Shown piece by piece: positions 1 to 6,213 of a stretch of 13,697 nucleotides of DNA (the stretch's first letter is position 1; the number at the start of each line of letters is the position of its first letter). The translations under genes and the position numbers were made by a program. Under the pieces are notes generated by a model, which searched no databases, was not told the origin of the DNA, and was given only the letters and a program-made list of their open reading frames with translations. The stretch is from Methylotenera sp. (GTDB taxonomy: Bacteria; Pseudomonadota; Gammaproteobacteria; Burkholderiales; Methylophilaceae). The stretch lies in NCBI GenBank assembly GCA_027310735.1, contig DAIDAH010000050.1, positions 1-13,697 of the forward strand, given 5' to 3'.

Positions 1-789
1 GTGTTAGATCTACCAATCTCTAACACCAACCGTACTGTGGGTACGATGTTGTCGAATCAAATCGCGACCCGTTACGGCAATGCAGGCTTAGCGAATGACA
101 CGATTCGTGTGAATTTTACCGGTACATCTGGGCAAAGTTTTGCGGCATTCCTGTCTAAAGGCATTCCTTTTGACTTAACTGGCGAAGGTAACGACTACGT
201 AGGTAAAGGCCTGTGTGGTGGTCGCATTGTGATTAAACCACCAAAAACATTCCGTGGCATTTCGCATGAAAACATCATTGTCGGTAATACAGTAATGTTT
301 GGTGCAACAACAGGTGAAGCATACTTTAGAGGTGTGGCTGGTGAGCGTTTCTGTGTGCGTAACTCAGGGGCCACTGCTGTGGTTGAAGGCACAGGTAACC
401 ACGGGTGTGAATACATGACTGGCGGTACAGTTGTGGTGCTTGGTGTCACAGGCCTGAACTTTGCCGCGGGTATGAGTGGTGGCGTAGCGTATGTATACGA
501 TGAAGATGGCTTGTTTGCTAAACGTTGCAATATGGGCATGGTTTCTTTAGAGAAAGTTGAGCATGTAGACAACGTGGCCAAAGATGCAGTGCATCATCTT
601 GGTCAGCCTGATGAAGTCACGCTCTTGGCTATCATTAACAAGCATGTTGAATATACAGATAGTGGACGCGCCAAAGCGATTCTTGCGGATTGGGATAATG
701 CGCGTGGCAAGTTCGTTAAAGTCATGCCAAATGAATACAAGCGTGCATTGATTGAACTTGCTGAAGATAAAGCACTAGTCGCGGCTTAG
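1..789 (+). CDS. gltB: Glutamate synthase (NADPH) large subunit, C-terminal part
   Basis: The frame is open at the left edge, so this is the last 262 codons of a gene of about 1,500 codons; the first codon (GTG) is internal. The fragment is the C-terminal GXGXG beta-helix domain of the GOGAT alpha subunit. Glycine-rich turns recur along it, for example GKGLCGGRIVIKPP near residues 68-81, GNTVMFGATTGEAYF near 95-109, and the stretch around GTGNHGCEYMTGGTVVVLG near 130-148. In the family this domain is a structural support between the glutaminase and synthase domains; the catalytic parts lie outside the window. GOGAT makes two glutamates from glutamine and 2-oxoglutarate using NADPH. gltD starts 56 bp downstream on the same strand, so the two form the usual operon. 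No frameshift or truncation is visible at the 3' end. Confidence 0.96.
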   Translation: MLDLPISNTNRTVGTMLSNQIATRYGNAGLANDTIRVNFTGTSGQSFAAFLSKGIPFDLTGEGNDYVGKGLCGGRIVIKPPKTFRGISHENIIVGNTVMFGATTGEAYFRGVAGERFCVRNSGATAVVEGTGNHGCEYMTGGTVVVLGVTGLNFAAGMSGGVAYVYDEDGLFAKRCNMGMVSLEKVEHVDNVAKDAVHHLGQPDEVTLLAIINKHVEYTDSGRAKAILADWDNARGKFVKVMPNEYKRALIELAEDKALVAA

Positions 790-845
790 TATCGTTTTTA
801 ATATGAAACAAGTAAAGAAACCCTTATGGGAAAAGGCTTTATAGT

Positions 846-2273
846 ATGGGTAAAGTAACAGGTTTTATGGAATATGATCGTCTCTCAGAGGCGAATCTAC
901 CGGTTCAGGATCGCGTTAAAAACTACAAAGAATTTGTATTGCATTTAACCGACGATCAAGCCAAGCAACAGGGTGCGCGCTGTATGGATTGCGGTATTCC
1001 ATTCTGCACCACAGGTTGTCCTATCAACAATATCATTCCTGATTGGAATGATCTCGTTTATAAGCAAGACTGGCGCGCTGCAATTGATGTGTTGCATTCA
1101 ACTAACAACTTTCCTGAGTTCACAGGCCGGATTTGTCCAGCGCCATGTGAAGCCGCTTGTACCTTGAATATCAATGCTGATGCGGTGGGCATTAAATCCA
1201 TTGAGCATGCGATTATTGATAAAGCATGGGAAAACGATTGGGTGACACCACAAGTACCAACCCATAAAACTGGTAAAAAAGTGGCTGTTGTCGGTTCAGG
1301 CCCAGCTGGTTTGGCTGCGGCGCAACAATTGGCGCGTGTAGGCCATGCTGTGGTTGTGCTGGAAAAAAACAGTCGTATTGGTGGCTTGCTACGCTACGGT
1401 ATTCCTGACTTCAAAATGGAAAAGTCACACATTGACCGTCGCATGGCGCAAATGGCTGCCGAAGGCGTTGAGTTCCGTGTGAATCAACACGTAGGCGAAA
1501 ACGTTAATGCTGATGCGTTGCTTACAGAGTTTGATGCAGTTATCTTGGCGGCAGGTGCAGAGCAGCCGCGCGACTTACCAGTAACAGGTCGTGAGTTGGA
1601 TGGCGTGCATTTTGCGATGGATTTCCTAACACCGCAAAACAAAGTGGTTGCAGGCGATACCGTTCCAGATCAAATCAAAGCCACAGGTAAGCATGTGGTG
1701 GTGATTGGTGGTGGTGATACAGGCTCTGACTGCGTGGGTACATCAAACCGCCATGGTGCGTTGAGTGTGACGCAATTTGAGTTGATGCCACAACCGCCAG
1801 AAAAAGAAAACAAAGAATTAGTATGGCCTAATTGGCCGCTCAAAATGCGTACTTCCAGCTCACATGAAGAAGGCGTCAGCCGTGATTGGTCAGTGACAAC
1901 GAAAGCACTGATGGGTGAAAATGGCAAAGTCGTGGCACTTAAAGGCGCACGGGTTGAGTGGAAAGACGGCAAAATGTCAGAGATCGCTGGTTCAGAATTT
2001 ACAATTCCAGCAGATTTAGTCTTTTTGGCAATGGGTTTTGTGTCACCAATCCAAAAACTGCTCGAAGCGTTTGGTGTTGAAAAAGACCAACGTGGTAACG
2101 TTAAAGCCACAACTGATGGTGAAGGCTGCTATAAAACCAGTAAAGAAAAAGTATTTGCGGCAGGTGATGTGCGTCGCGGACAATCTTTAGTGGTGTGGGC
2201 AATTCGTGAAGGTCGTCAGGCCGCACGCGCCGTGGATGAATTTTTAATGGGTTCATCTGTACTTCCTCGATAA
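846..2273 (+). CDS. gltD: Glutamate synthase (NADPH) small subunit
   Basis: This 475-residue protein is full length for the GOGAT beta subunit, which takes electrons from NADPH through FAD and iron-sulfur clusters to the large subunit. The N-terminal cysteine-rich domain has C46, C49, C54, C58 and then C97, C101, C105, matching the family's [4Fe-4S] ligands. A first dinucleotide fold (VVGSGPAG, 148-155) binds FAD. A second (VVVIGGGDTG, 284-293) should bind NADPH. The C-terminal FAAGDVRRGQSLVVWAI stretch closes the FAD site. The ATG at 846 follows a modest AAAAGG Shine-Dalgarno at 831-836. It is co-transcribed with gltB and followed by an intrinsic terminator. All expected residues are present. 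Confidence 0.97.
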   Translation: MGKVTGFMEYDRLSEANLPVQDRVKNYKEFVLHLTDDQAKQQGARCMDCGIPFCTTGCPINNIIPDWNDLVYKQDWRAAIDVLHSTNNFPEFTGRICPAPCEAACTLNINADAVGIKSIEHAIIDKAWENDWVTPQVPTHKTGKKVAVVGSGPAGLAAAQQLARVGHAVVVLEKNSRIGGLLRYGIPDFKMEKSHIDRRMAQMAAEGVEFRVNQHVGENVNADALLTEFDAVILAAGAEQPRDLPVTGRELDGVHFAMDFLTPQNKVVAGDTVPDQIKATGKHVVVIGGGDTGSDCVGTSNRHGALSVTQFELMPQPPEKENKELVWPNWPLKMRTSSSHEEGVSRDWSVTTKALMGENGKVVALKGARVEWKDGKMSEIAGSEFTIPADLVFLAMGFVSPIQKLLEAFGVEKDQRGNVKATTDGEGCYKTSKEKVFAAGDVRRGQSLVVWAIREGRQAARAVDEFLMGSSVLPR

Positions 2274-2306
2274 TTAGAAATCGGCTGATAACAAATGTAG
2301 AAAAAT

Positions 2307-2346
2307 AAAAGGATGCAAAGCAAAACAGCTTTGTGTCCTTTTTTTA
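2307..2346 (+). terminator. Intrinsic terminator after gltBD
   Basis: GGATGCAAAGC (2311-2321) pairs with GCTTTGTGTCC (2328-2338) as an 11-bp stem that includes two G-U pairs, with an AAAACA loop. Seven T residues follow (2339-2345). The A-run before the stem can pair with part of the T-run. It ends the gltBD transcript and lies only about 20 bases before the hemE start codon. Confidence 0.78.
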
Positions 2347-2364
2347 TTAGGGTCTTAAAATAAA

Positions 2365-3429
2365 ATGAATCAATTACACAATGACACGTTCTTAAAAGCA
2401 CTCATGCGTCAGCCAACTGACTACACGCCAGTATGGATGATGCGTCAGGCTGGGCGTTATTTGCCAGAATATCGCGAGACGCGCAAAACAGCTGGTAGCT
2501 TTCTACAGCTTTGCAAAAATGCACAATTTGCGACGGACGTGACGTTGCAGCCTTTAGACCGCTATCCATTGATAGATGCGGCTATTTTGTTCTCAGATAT
2601 TCTCACCGTGCCTGATGCAATGGGCTTGGGGCTGTATTTTGAAGAAGGCGAGGGTCCTAAGTTTGAGCACACTTTGCAGGAAGAGGCTGATATTCAAAAA
2701 CTGGTCGTGCCAGATATGGCGAAACTGCAATATGTGTTTGATGCTGTGACTAGCATCCGTACCGCTTTGAATGGTCGTGTGCCGCTCATTGGCTTTTCAG
2801 GTAGTCCGTGGACACTGGCAACTTATATGGTTGAAGGTAAGGGCGGTACAGACTTTCTGACCATTAAGAAAATGGCCTATGCACGTCCAGACTTACTACA
2901 TCATATTTTAGAGACAACAGCACAAACCGTGATTCAATATTTGAATGCGCAAATCGCGGCGGGTGCGCAAGCTGTAATGATTTTTGACTCATGGGGCGGT
3001 GCGCTGTCACATGATGCTTATACTGAGTTTTCACTTAACTATATGCAAAAAATCGTGGCTGGATTAACCAAAGACAATGAAGGCCGCAAAGTGCCTAGCA
3101 TTGTGTTCACCAAGGGTGGCGCGCTATGGTTGGAAGCGCAAGCTGAGATTGGCGCTGATGCATTAGGCTTGGATTGGGCGGTTGATATTGGTAGCGCACG
3201 TCAGCGTGTTGGTGGCAAGGTTGCATTGCAAGGTAACCTTGATCCTGCGATTTTGCTTTCAACGCCAGAAGCGATTGAAAAAGAAGTGGCAAAAGTGCTG
3301 AAAAGTTATGGTCATGGCCACGGACATGTTTTTAATCTTGGGCACGGCATTACACAATGGACGGTGCCAGAGAATGCAGCATCAATGCTGGCTGCCGTGC
3401 GTGAACATAGTAAGCAGTATCATCAGTAA
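2365..3429 (+). CDS. hemE: Uroporphyrinogen decarboxylase
   Basis: The cytoplasmic enzyme removes four carboxyl groups from uroporphyrinogen III to give coproporphyrinogen III in heme biosynthesis. The 354 residues equal the length I recall for E. coli HemE and align without gaps at the N-terminus, which fixes the start. Visible signatures are the substrate-binding WMMRQAGRYLPEYR (24-37), the essential aspartate in ILFSDILT (D78), the GFSGSPWTLATYMVEG active-site block, VFTKGG, and the C-terminal HVFNLGHGI with the conserved histidine. A weak AGGG at 2349-2352 lies 12 bases before the ATG. The gene sits directly behind the gltBD terminator, leaving little room for its own promoter, and is followed by a strong terminator. 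Confidence 0.97.
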   Translation: MNQLHNDTFLKALMRQPTDYTPVWMMRQAGRYLPEYRETRKTAGSFLQLCKNAQFATDVTLQPLDRYPLIDAAILFSDILTVPDAMGLGLYFEEGEGPKFEHTLQEEADIQKLVVPDMAKLQYVFDAVTSIRTALNGRVPLIGFSGSPWTLATYMVEGKGGTDFLTIKKMAYARPDLLHHILETTAQTVIQYLNAQIAAGAQAVMIFDSWGGALSHDAYTEFSLNYMQKIVAGLTKDNEGRKVPSIVFTKGGALWLEAQAEIGADALGLDWAVDIGSARQRVGGKVALQGNLDPAILLSTPEAIEKEVAKVLKSYGHGHGHVFNLGHGITQWTVPENAASMLAAVREHSKQYHQ

Positions 3430-3432
3430 AAT

Positions 3433-3460
3433 AAAAAGCCCGCTAATCAGCGGGCTTTTT
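3433..3460. terminator. Bidirectional intrinsic terminator between hemE and cytochrome b561
   Basis: AAAAAGCCCGC (3433-3443) and GCGGGCTTTTT (3450-3460) form a perfect 11-bp stem with a TAATCA loop. The run of T follows the GC-rich stem on the + strand and, by symmetry, on the - strand. It can therefore end both hemE and the convergent cytochrome b561 gene, whose stop codon is about 30 bases away. Confidence 0.88.
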
Positions 3461-3490
3461 ATTAGGTAATAACTAAATTTGATACATTTA

Positions 3491-4090
3491 TTAGCGCAGT
3501 GACATCCGTTTTAAAGTCTCATCTTTGTCAATGATTTTATGTTTGAGTGCACCGGCAACATGTACGGCAACTACGACTAACAATAGAATGCCAACCACCT
3601 CATGCACTTCTACAAAAACTTCACGTAACGGATTATTGCCTAACCCTTTAATGACGCTGATACCAAACCACTTGATGCCATATTTACTATACGTAGCCAT
3701 AATCACTCCGCTGGCAGGTAAAGCGACCATAAGCAAATAAAGTAGGTGATGCATGCCCGTAGCTAATTTCTTTTCCCATGCTTTGTATGAGGCCAGCGGT
3801 GCAGGTGGTTTATGCATAAAGCGCCAGATGACTCGCAAAGCAATCAAGGCTAGGATAGTAACGCCTAAAGATTTGTGTAAATTGAAATAGAATGTTCTTG
3901 GTGAAACTTCTGTAGCAAGATGCCAAGTGTAAATACCTAAATCGAATAAATCATATGCCATTTGCTTGGGCGCTTCTTTAGGTAAGTCTGACATGTACCA
4001 GCCCAAAGCAAACATAAAGAAAATAAAAATCGCGATGAGCCAATGTAAAATGACTGCGGTTTTAGTGTAGCGTGAAGACGTTTGAACCAT
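3491..4090 (-). CDS. Cytochrome b561-family diheme membrane protein
   Basis: The 199-residue product is a prokaryotic cytochrome b561-type protein, expected to carry two b hemes in a four-helix inner-membrane bundle and to move electrons between periplasmic donors or acceptors and quinone. Likely heme ligands are H16 (ILHW), H72 (NLHKSLG), H163 (VHEVVG) and H177 (VHVAGALKH). Hydrophobic segments lie near 12-30, 74-91, 114-132 and 165-182. The loop between the first two helices (about 33-70) seems longer than usual and contains W56-H57. An upstream in-frame ATG at 4195 would add 35 residues reaching into the divergent gene's leader. I prefer the ATG at 4090 because it follows an AGGA and starts where the family does. 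The partner is not known. The neighbouring metallohydrolase suggests a quinoprotein-linked redox role, which is inference. Confidence 0.88.
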   Translation of the reverse strand: MVQTSSRYTKTAVILHWLIAIFIFFMFALGWYMSDLPKEAPKQMAYDLFDLGIYTWHLATEVSPRTFYFNLHKSLGVTILALIALRVIWRFMHKPPAPLASYKAWEKKLATGMHHLLYLLMVALPASGVIMATYSKYGIKWFGISVIKGLGNNPLREVFVEVHEVVGILLLVVVAVHVAGALKHKIIDKDETLKRMSLR

Positions 4091-4098
4091 AAAGGTAA

Positions 4099-4102
4099 TC
4101 CT
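4099..4102 (-). promoter_or_regulatory. Shine-Dalgarno fixing the cytochrome b561 start
   Basis: AGGA on the - strand ends 8 bases before the ATG at 4090 (CAGGATTACCTTT-ATG). No comparable site precedes the ATG at 4195, so the shorter protein is favoured. Confidence 0.6.
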
Positions 4103-4122
4103 GTATATTAATTTGGTGCTCA

Positions 4123-4138
4123 TGTGACAAGCGTCACA
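4123..4138. promoter_or_regulatory. CRP-type palindromic operator in the divergent b561/metallohydrolase promoter region
   Basis: TGTGA-CAAGCG-TCACA is a perfect match to the two half-sites of the E. coli CRP consensus (TGTGA-N6-TCACA). The arms extend to TGTGAC/GTCACA, six bases each. It is centred at 4130.5, in the 108-bp gap between two divergent genes. If the TATCAT at 4160-4165 is the -10 box of the metallohydrolase gene, the centre falls at about -41.5, the class II activator position. Which Crp/Fnr-family regulator binds is unknown. Confidence 0.55.
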
Positions 4139-4159
4139 GCTAATAATTGCATGAAACCG

Positions 4160-4165
4160 TATCAT
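4160..4165 (+). promoter_or_regulatory. Probable -10 box of the metallohydrolase gene
   Basis: TATCAT matches five of six bases of TATAAT. No recognisable -35 box stands 16-18 bases upstream, as expected for an activator-dependent promoter. Transcription would start near 4172, leaving a leader of about 27 bases that keeps the AGGA Shine-Dalgarno at 4188-4191. Confidence 0.42.
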
Positions 4166-4198
4166 TCTAACCAATAACATTAACGGCAGGAACAAATC

Positions 4199-5137
4199 AT
4201 GCGAATTTTAATGATAACCATTAGCATGCTCGTGCTTATGGGCTGTGCGCATACTCAAGCCGAGCATGATGCTTTTGCTGTTGAGCATGTGGGAGCGGGT
4301 GTTTATGTACATCATGGCGCACATTTAGACATAGATACAGGGTATCAAGGGGATATCTGCAATATCAGCTTTGTGGTGGGTAGTAAGGGTGTGGCTGTAA
4401 TTGATACTGGCGGTATCTTGAAGGTTGGTACTGAGTTGCGCATGGCGATACGCAAAGTGACGTCGTTGCCGGTGTTGTACGTGATTAATACGCATGTTCA
4501 CCCAGATCATATTTATGGCAATGCAGCATTCCTAACAAAAAATTCACATGAGCCAGAGCCAATTTTTGTTGGGCATGAGAAGCTGGCAAAAGCCATGGAG
4601 CTACGCAAAGAGCAGTACGCAAGGCTTAATGCGCGTTTGCTAGGTGATGATGCAAAAGGTAGTGACTTGGTTAAGCCAACATTAAGTGTTAAAACGGATC
4701 TGGTGTTGGATTTAGGAGATAGAACGCTGACACTGACGGCTCATCCAAATGCGCATACCAATACTGATATCTCGTTGCTAGATAGTAAAACAGGAACCTT
4801 GTTTACTGGGGATTTGTTGTTTATTGAACGTACACCTGTGGTTGAAGGTGATATTAAAGGTTTGATTGCTGAAATTGAAAAACTCAAATCTAGCCCTGCT
4901 AAGCTAGTAGTGCCGGGACATGGACCTGTTGCAACGGACTGGGTAACAGCACTTTCTAATGAGCAACGTTATTTGAATGTTCTACTAAAAGATATTAGAG
5001 CCAGCATTAAAAATAATGATGGCATGGTGAAGGCCATGGATACTGCTGCGGCAAGCGAAAAAGGGAAATGGAAGTTATTTGATATCGCCAATCGGCGCAA
5101 TGTGAATACACTCTACCCAGCACTGGAATGGGAATAA
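4199..5137 (+). CDS. Metallo-beta-lactamase-fold zinc hydrolase, lipoprotein, quinoprotein-relay type
   Basis: This 312-residue protein begins with a short hydrophobic segment ending in LMGC, a lipobox with C16 as the probable lipidated residue. A17 follows, so retention by an aspartate at +2 is not expected and outer-membrane sorting is plausible. The metallo-beta-lactamase fold follows. Metal ligands are THVHPDH (H99, H101, D103, H104), H186 in AHTNTD, D205 in FTGDLL and H241 in VPGHGP. The overall pattern resembles the metallohydrolases described as part of quinoprotein relay systems (SoxH-like), which occur near PQQ-dependent dehydrogenases; that subfamily call is from memory. The substrate is unknown. 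AGGA at 4188-4191 supports the start. The divergent b561 gene and convergent DoxX gene fit a periplasmic redox context. It could instead be a general periplasmic MBL hydrolase. Confidence 0.8.
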   Translation: MRILMITISMLVLMGCAHTQAEHDAFAVEHVGAGVYVHHGAHLDIDTGYQGDICNISFVVGSKGVAVIDTGGILKVGTELRMAIRKVTSLPVLYVINTHVHPDHIYGNAAFLTKNSHEPEPIFVGHEKLAKAMELRKEQYARLNARLLGDDAKGSDLVKPTLSVKTDLVLDLGDRTLTLTAHPNAHTNTDISLLDSKTGTLFTGDLLFIERTPVVEGDIKGLIAEIEKLKSSPAKLVVPGHGPVATDWVTALSNEQRYLNVLLKDIRASIKNNDGMVKAMDTAAASEKGKWKLFDIANRRNVNTLYPALEWE

Positions 5138-5171
5138 TAAAAAACGGTGCAGAGATTATCTCTACACCGTT
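5138..5171 (-). terminator. Terminator of the DoxX-family gene
   Basis: AACGGTGCAGAGA (5143-5155) and TCTCTACACCGTT (5159-5171) form a 13-bp stem with one C/A mismatch and a TTA loop. On the - strand a T-rich run follows (TTTTTTATTATT), so it works best for the DoxX gene. On the + strand the 3' side is not T-rich, so it is at most a weak terminator for the metallohydrolase gene, whose stop codon abuts it. Confidence 0.68.
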
Positions 5172-5190
5172 AAGTAGCGCTATCCGGCAA

Positions 5191-5580
5191 TTACTTTTTC
5201 AAGTTATCCAGACTGCAAGCCATTTTGTCGTGTAGGGCAACCATGATTAAACCGCCAGCAATGGCAAGGTACTGTAAAGTGAAAATCAGGCCGTTCACTT
5301 CTTGCAGCTTCATAAATAAAGCAATAAACATGGCATAAACAGCTAATGTATAAGCACATGCTTTGGTTTTGTAGCCGAGTAATAAACCCAAGCCAAATAC
5401 CAGTTGAATGAAAATAGTCAATGGTGCAAAAATGCCAGGCAGGCCATGCACAGCTAAATAGCCTGTGTAGGCAGCATAACCTTCTGGATTACTGGTGATT
5501 TGTGAGAGTGTTATCAAAACTGCGACTAAAAAGATTTGTGCGAGTAAAACTCTGGCGAATACTTCAATATAATTTTTCAT
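5191..5580 (-). CDS. DoxX-family integral membrane protein
   Basis: The 129-residue product has four hydrophobic segments, around residues 8-27, 47-68, 72-91 and 99-117, and looks like a DoxX/DoxD-type small membrane protein. The LGLLLGYKTKACAYTL stretch and the short acidic-basic turns fit this family. Family members are linked to quinone or thiosulfate redox chemistry or to membrane redox complexes, but most have no assigned reaction, and none can be assigned here. I start at the ATG at 5580; the TTG one codon upstream is less likely. Only a weak AAGAAAG precedes it. It is convergent with the metallohydrolase gene and divergent from the GNAT gene. A perfect TATAAT lies 35-40 bases upstream of the start. 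Confidence 0.82.
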   Translation of the reverse strand: MKNYIEVFARVLLAQIFLVAVLITLSQITSNPEGYAAYTGYLAVHGLPGIFAPLTIFIQLVFGLGLLLGYKTKACAYTLAVYAMFIALFMKLQEVNGLIFTLQYLAIAGGLIMVALHDKMACSLDNLKK

Positions 5581-5614
5581 CAATTTACTTTCTTAACGAT
5601 TAGAGCGATTGGTT

Positions 5615-5620
5615 ATTATA
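5615..5620 (-). promoter_or_regulatory. Possible -10 box of the DoxX gene
   Basis: A perfect TATAAT on the - strand would place the transcription start near 5608 and give a leader of about 28 bases holding the weak AAGAAAG ribosome site. I find no convincing -35 box at 16-18 bases. The same AT-rich stretch reads TATAAA on the + strand (5617-5622) and could serve the divergent GNAT gene. Confidence 0.35.
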
Positions 5621-5633
5621 AAACGTTTAGTTT

Positions 5634-6068
5634 ATGGCAAGTAACTTCAATATCATAGAAGCCAATTGGGCTGAGCACAAGCAGCAATTAATGCATATAC
5701 GTACACAGGTCTTTATGCTGGAGCAACACGTGTCCGCCGATTTAGAGTGGGATGGCTTGGACGATACGGCAATACACTTATTGGCTGTAAATGATACTGG
5801 CGTAGCAATAGGCTGTGCGCGGCTACTGCATAACGGTAGTATAGGGCGTATGGCTGTACTGAAAGAGTGGCGCGGTGTTAGGGTAGGGTCTATGTTGCTG
5901 AGTGCTGCAATTAAGCGACATCAGCAACAAGGTGTAGATGCTATTACGCTGTCAGCGCAAATGCATGCCATGCTTTTTTATGAAAAAGCGGGATTCACCA
6001 TTTGTAGCCAACCATATTTGGACGCCAACATATTGCATGTCGATATGCGTTTGATTTCAGGTAGATAA
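5634..6068 (+). CDS. GNAT-family N-acetyltransferase
   Basis: The 144-residue protein fits the small ElaA/YjcF-like branch of GNAT acetyltransferases, which move an acetyl group from acetyl-CoA to an amine; the acceptor is unknown. The N-terminal RTQVFMLEQ (24-32) and E-W-D-G-L-D-D block are typical of that branch. GRMAVLKEWRGVRVGSMLL is the acetyl-CoA-binding motif A, with R-G-V-R-V-G corresponding to the pyrophosphate-binding Q/R-x-x-G-x-G/A loop; the usual second glycine positions are kept only in part. ITLSAQMHAMLFYEKAGF is motif B with the usual FYEKAGF. The ATG at 5634 is preceded by an in-frame stop (5628-5630) and has no Shine-Dalgarno. A downstream ATG (M20) would delete the first strand, so the longer form is preferred. 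It is not clearly in an operon with fae, 145 bp downstream. Confidence 0.88.
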   Translation: MASNFNIIEANWAEHKQQLMHIRTQVFMLEQHVSADLEWDGLDDTAIHLLAVNDTGVAIGCARLLHNGSIGRMAVLKEWRGVRVGSMLLSAAIKRHQQQGVDAITLSAQMHAMLFYEKAGFTICSQPYLDANILHVDMRLISGR

Positions 6069-6086
6069 TTTAATGGTTTTAAAACT

Positions 6087-6114
6087 ACTAATACTTTTGT
6101 AGTAATACCTTTGT
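6087..6114 (+). repeat. Tandem 14-bp direct repeat upstream of the fae homologue
   Basis: ACTAATACTTTTGT (6087-6100) is followed at once by AGTAATACCTTTGT (6101-6114), which differs at two positions. The pair lies between the GNAT stop codon and the fae homologue, just upstream of the possible promoter elements. A dimeric or tandem-binding regulator is one reading; a simple duplication is another. Confidence 0.6.
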
Positions 6115-6172
6115 AAATTGCTTAAAGCTAGGCGATTCTATAAAATCCTGTAATTCGGATTTTAAGCATTTT
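6115..6172. other. Nested inverted repeat in the fae upstream region
   Basis: AAATTGCTTAAA (6115-6126) pairs with TTTAAGCATTTT (6161-6172) over 12 positions with one mismatch. Inside it AAAATCC (6142-6148) pairs with GGATTTT (6157-6163). The two stems share bases 6161-6163, so they are partly exclusive. This may be an operator, an alternative-structure leader, or AT-rich chance symmetry. Confidence 0.45.
6139..6144 (+). promoter_or_regulatory. Possible -10 box of the fae homologue
   Basis: TATAAA lies 70 bases upstream of the start codon. The best upstream hexamer, TTGCTT at 6118-6123, is poor and only 15 bases away, so an activator or a different promoter is possible. It sits inside the nested inverted repeat. 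Confidence 0.28.
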
Positions 6173-6213
6173 GTGTTTAGTAGTTTTTACCCATCATCAT
6201 TCAAGGATTATTC

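Noticed and set aside
195..581. Open frame antisense to gltB
   Set aside because: It lies inside the conserved GXGXG domain and its translated composition is a shadow of the glycine-rich codons.
1670..2110. Open frame antisense to gltD
   Set aside because: It lies wholly inside a gene with every expected motif and translates to a serine/threonine/proline-rich product without family features.
4102..4130. TTGTCA-17-TATACA promoter for cytochrome b561 on the - strand
   Set aside because: The hexamers look good, but transcription would start near 4095 and cut off the AGGA at 4099-4102. It cannot serve the chosen start well.
4091..4195. N-terminal extension of cytochrome b561 from the ATG at 4195
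   Set aside because: The extra 35 residues are not typical of the family, would cover the operator and the divergent promoter, and lack a ribosome site. The ATG at 4090 has AGGA in front.
6084..6103. ACTAC/GTAGT hairpin as the GNAT terminator
   Set aside because: The stem is five pairs with a ten-base loop and no T-run. The symmetry is better explained by the tandem 14-bp repeat.
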